Assembly: GCF_016765695.1 (NCBI RefSeq)
Contig: NZ_JAETGO010000008.1
Coordinates: 1 to 38,398 of the forward strand
DNA length: 38,398 bases
Direction of reading: 5' to 3'
DNA from: Sporosalibacterium faouarense
GTDB taxonomy: Bacteria; Bacillota; Clostridia; Tissierellales; VENL01
Each line of letters starts with the position of its first letter. Position 1 is the stretch's first letter. The position numbers were made by a program, and so were the translations under genes. Of this stretch, positions 36,756-38,398 are shown in pieces. Under the pieces are notes generated by a model, which saw nothing but the letters and a program-made list of their open reading frames with translations, had not been told where the DNA came from and did no database searches.

Positions 36756-38237
36756 ATGGTTTATATTAGATTACAGGGTCACAATTATGAATATGATGTA
36801 GGGGCGCTTGTAAAAACATTTTACTTTAATAGAGACATAAAATTTATTTCTGACAAGACTTTGGCTGATAGCCAAGGTCTTTTGATTGAAAATATAGTGA
36901 CTAATACTATGAATGGCTATAAAGTTATAACAAAAATTTATAATAATCAAAAAGAGATGAGTGAATTCATAATAAAAGATATTAACTCTATTAAAATTCT
37001 AGATAATAATTCTGATAGAAAAATAAAAATTGCAGTTAAACAAAGCATCTATAAAGCCATATCTAAGATATCAGAGGTTAATGCCCCTTGGGGAATATTA
37101 ACTGGCATAAGGCCAACTAAAATTGTTCATGATTTTCTTGATAGTGGATATAATAGCAATGATATTTATAAAATACTTACAGAACAATATTTACTAAATG
37201 AAGAAAAGTCAAGTTTAATATTGAGTATTGCATTAAAAGAAAGAAAGTTTTTGTATCCCATGGATAGAGATAGGTTTAGTATGTACATAAGTATACCCTT
37301 TTGTCCAACGAGATGTTTATATTGTTCATTTCCATCAAATTCCCTTGTTCAATGGGGCAAACTAGTTGATGAATATACAGATAAATTGATTTTCGAAATA
37401 GAGCAGGTAGGAAAAACGTTAGCTAACAGAAGGATTAACTCTTTATATATTGGGGGAGGGACTCCTACTGCAATCCCGGCTGAGAATTTAGATAGGATTT
37501 TAAAGAGTGTGTACAATATATTTGATAGGGATAAGATTAGAGAAGTAACAGTAGAGGCTGGGAGACCAGATACAGTAACAGAGGAAATGTTAGAAATGCT
37601 TAAAGAAAACAAGGTTGATAGGATTAGTATAAATCCCCAAACTATGAATGAAGGTACGTTAGATTTGATTGGAAGGAATCATAATCCTGAAGATATTATT
37701 AGGGCCTATAAATTAGCAAATAAGATAGGCTTTGATTCTATAAATATGGATATAATTATAGGGTTGCCTAATGAGAAGGAAGAAGATGTTATAAATACAA
37801 TGGAGGAAATTATAAAGTTATCTCCTAATAACCTAACGGTCCATACTATGGCAGTTAAGAGAGCATCTAAACTAAGGGAGAAGATAGACGAGTATTCCCT
37901 GACTCAGCAAAGATCTTTAGAAAGGATGCTTGACATAACAAAAGAGTATGCTAAAAAGATGAAAATGGAGCCATACTATATGTATAGACAAAAACAAATT
38001 CTTGGAAATTTTGAAAATGTGGGTTATAGTACAAAGGGGAAAGAATGTATTTATAATATGGCTATCATGGAGGAAAAAGAGACAATAATTGCTTTCGGGG
38101 CTGGAGCTACATCAAAAATATTTTATCCAAATGAAAATAGATTTCAAAGAGTACCTAATGTAAAAAATCTAAAAGTTTATTTAGAACGAGTTAAAGAAAT
38201 GATTGAAAGAAAGAAAAATTTACTTGAAATCAGTTGA
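36756..38237 (+). CDS. hemZ: Coproporphyrinogen dehydrogenase-like radical SAM protein HemZ
   Basis: HemZ belongs to the oxygen-independent coproporphyrinogen III oxidase (HemN-like) radical SAM family. The 493-residue protein has a long N-terminal extension (about 1-170) typical of HemZ, including APWGILTGIRPTKIVHD. The radical SAM motif is C183-x3-C187-x2-C190 in PFCPTRCLYCSFPS. Next come LYIGGGTPTA, VEAGRPDT and RISINPQTM. The C-terminal part has YYMYRQKQ and AFGAGATSK. Family members with this layout may not act on coproporphyrinogen at all; the name follows B. subtilis. The frame is open from 36741, but TGAGGGGAATTAGG precedes the ATG at 36756. Confidence 0.9.
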   Translation: MVYIRLQGHNYEYDVGALVKTFYFNRDIKFISDKTLADSQGLLIENIVTNTMNGYKVITKIYNNQKEMSEFIIKDINSIKILDNNSDRKIKIAVKQSIYKAISKISEVNAPWGILTGIRPTKIVHDFLDSGYNSNDIYKILTEQYLLNEEKSSLILSIALKERKFLYPMDRDRFSMYISIPFCPTRCLYCSFPSNSLVQWGKLVDEYTDKLIFEIEQVGKTLANRRINSLYIGGGTPTAIPAENLDRILKSVYNIFDRDKIREVTVEAGRPDTVTEEMLEMLKENKVDRISINPQTMNEGTLDLIGRNHNPEDIIRAYKLANKIGFDSINMDIIIGLPNEKEEDVINTMEEIIKLSPNNLTVHTMAVKRASKLREKIDEYSLTQQRSLERMLDITKEYAKKMKMEPYYMYRQKQILGNFENVGYSTKGKECIYNMAIMEEKETIIAFGAGATSKIFYPNENRFQRVPNVKNLKVYLERVKEMIERKKNLLEIS

Positions 38238-38262
38238 CACAAATACTTTGTTTTATTATAAT
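38234..38262 (+). promoter_or_regulatory. Near-perfect sigma-A promoter overlapping the hemZ stop codon
   Basis: TTGACA (38234-38239) and TATAAT (38257-38262) match the consensus exactly with the ideal 17-base spacer. The -35 overlaps the hemZ TGA. Transcription would start near 38269 and run into the hairpin array. Confidence 0.85.
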
Positions 38263-38290
38263 GGATGAAAATATATAGGTTTTATCTTTT

Positions 38291-38398
38291 GATAAGACTC
38301 CCACTTCTATAAGTGGGAGAGAAGATTTCTCTTCGGGTGGAGTAGAGTCTCCATCTGAAGCCCCGATGTTCTGCTTTAGCAGAACGAGTTCACTAAGT
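38291..38398 (+). ncRNA. Hairpin array resembling an IS200/IS605-type right end (omega-RNA-like), partial
   Basis: A 9-bp perfect stem, CTCCCACTT/AAGTGGGAG (38298-38306 with 38311-38319), comes first. A small AGAGAA/TTCTCT stem and a GGTGGAG/CTCCATC stem with one wobble follow. Then comes GAAGCCCCGATG, a 7-bp stem GTTCTGC/GCAGAAC (38368-38374 with 38379-38385), and GAGTTCAC. The GAAGCCCC...stem...GTTCAC order is what I know from right ends and omega-RNAs of TnpB-bearing IS1341/IS605 elements. No tnpB, iscB or tnpA is in the window. It may be a non-autonomous remnant, or the left part of something that continues beyond the window. It lacks the TGGnACC motif of a T-box. Confidence 0.5.

Noticed and set aside
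38263-38398. T-box leader for a following aminoacyl-tRNA synthetase gene such as hisS
   Set aside because: No TGGnACCGCG T-box sequence or AGTA box is seen, and the hairpin order fits an IS605-type end better. The region is cut by the window end, so this is not final.

Overview
The window is AT-rich, with ATG/TTG/GTG starts, strong AGGAGG-type ribosome binding sites, and U-tailed hairpin terminators. Its gene content (SCIFF peptide plus its radical SAM maturase, BofC-like and SpoIID-like proteins, HemZ, HgdB/HgdC-type iron-sulfur proteins) points to an anaerobic, probably endospore-forming member of the Clostridia. The species cannot be fixed from the sequence alone.

Left part (1-13.7 kb): the window opens in the 3' end of a 5S rRNA gene, so an rRNA operon lies just upstream. 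Then come mostly single genes or short operons: a DUF6056-like polytopic membrane protein, RNase HI, a DUF4397 protein with a sigma-K-like promoter, methionine aminopeptidase, and glutamine synthetase on the minus strand with a long leader. A DUF5685 / J-domain-TPR / membrane-protein operon follows. Next is a three-gene operon behind a good promoter and a preQ1-I riboswitch-like leader: an HgdB-type iron-sulfur protein, its HgdC-type ATP-dependent activator, and a YhhQ-type queuosine-precursor transporter. A triple-BON protein (minus strand), a YkoF/MTH1187-like protein and a nucleoside-recognition-type membrane protein complete this part.

Right part (13.8-38.2 kb): this is the conserved Firmicute block bofC-ruvCAB-queA-tgt-yajC-yrzE-secDF-recJ-apt-relA-dtd, all on the plus strand, extended by an MBL-fold hydrolase and hemZ. 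Inside it sit clostridial additions: a non-catalytic MltG-like protein, an unknown 244-residue protein, DUF2905, a SpoIID/LytB protein, the SCIFF peptide with its maturase and a gamma-carbonic-anhydrase-like protein, an AarF/UbiB-like kinase and a LapA-like protein. The 46-codon SCIFF gene is easily overlooked because of its size.

The last 160 bases hold a near-consensus sigma-A promoter overlapping the hemZ stop codon, followed by a run of hairpins resembling the right end / omega-RNA scaffold of IS200/IS605-type elements. No transposase or nuclease gene is visible.

The most interesting signal is the queuosine link. QueA and Tgt, which install and build the modified base, are at 20-22 kb. 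At 8.4-11 kb an ATP-driven low-potential iron-sulfur reductase pair of unassigned function is co-transcribed with a queuosine-precursor transporter under a predicted preQ1 switch. This suggests an undescribed redox step in queuosine salvage or maturation.
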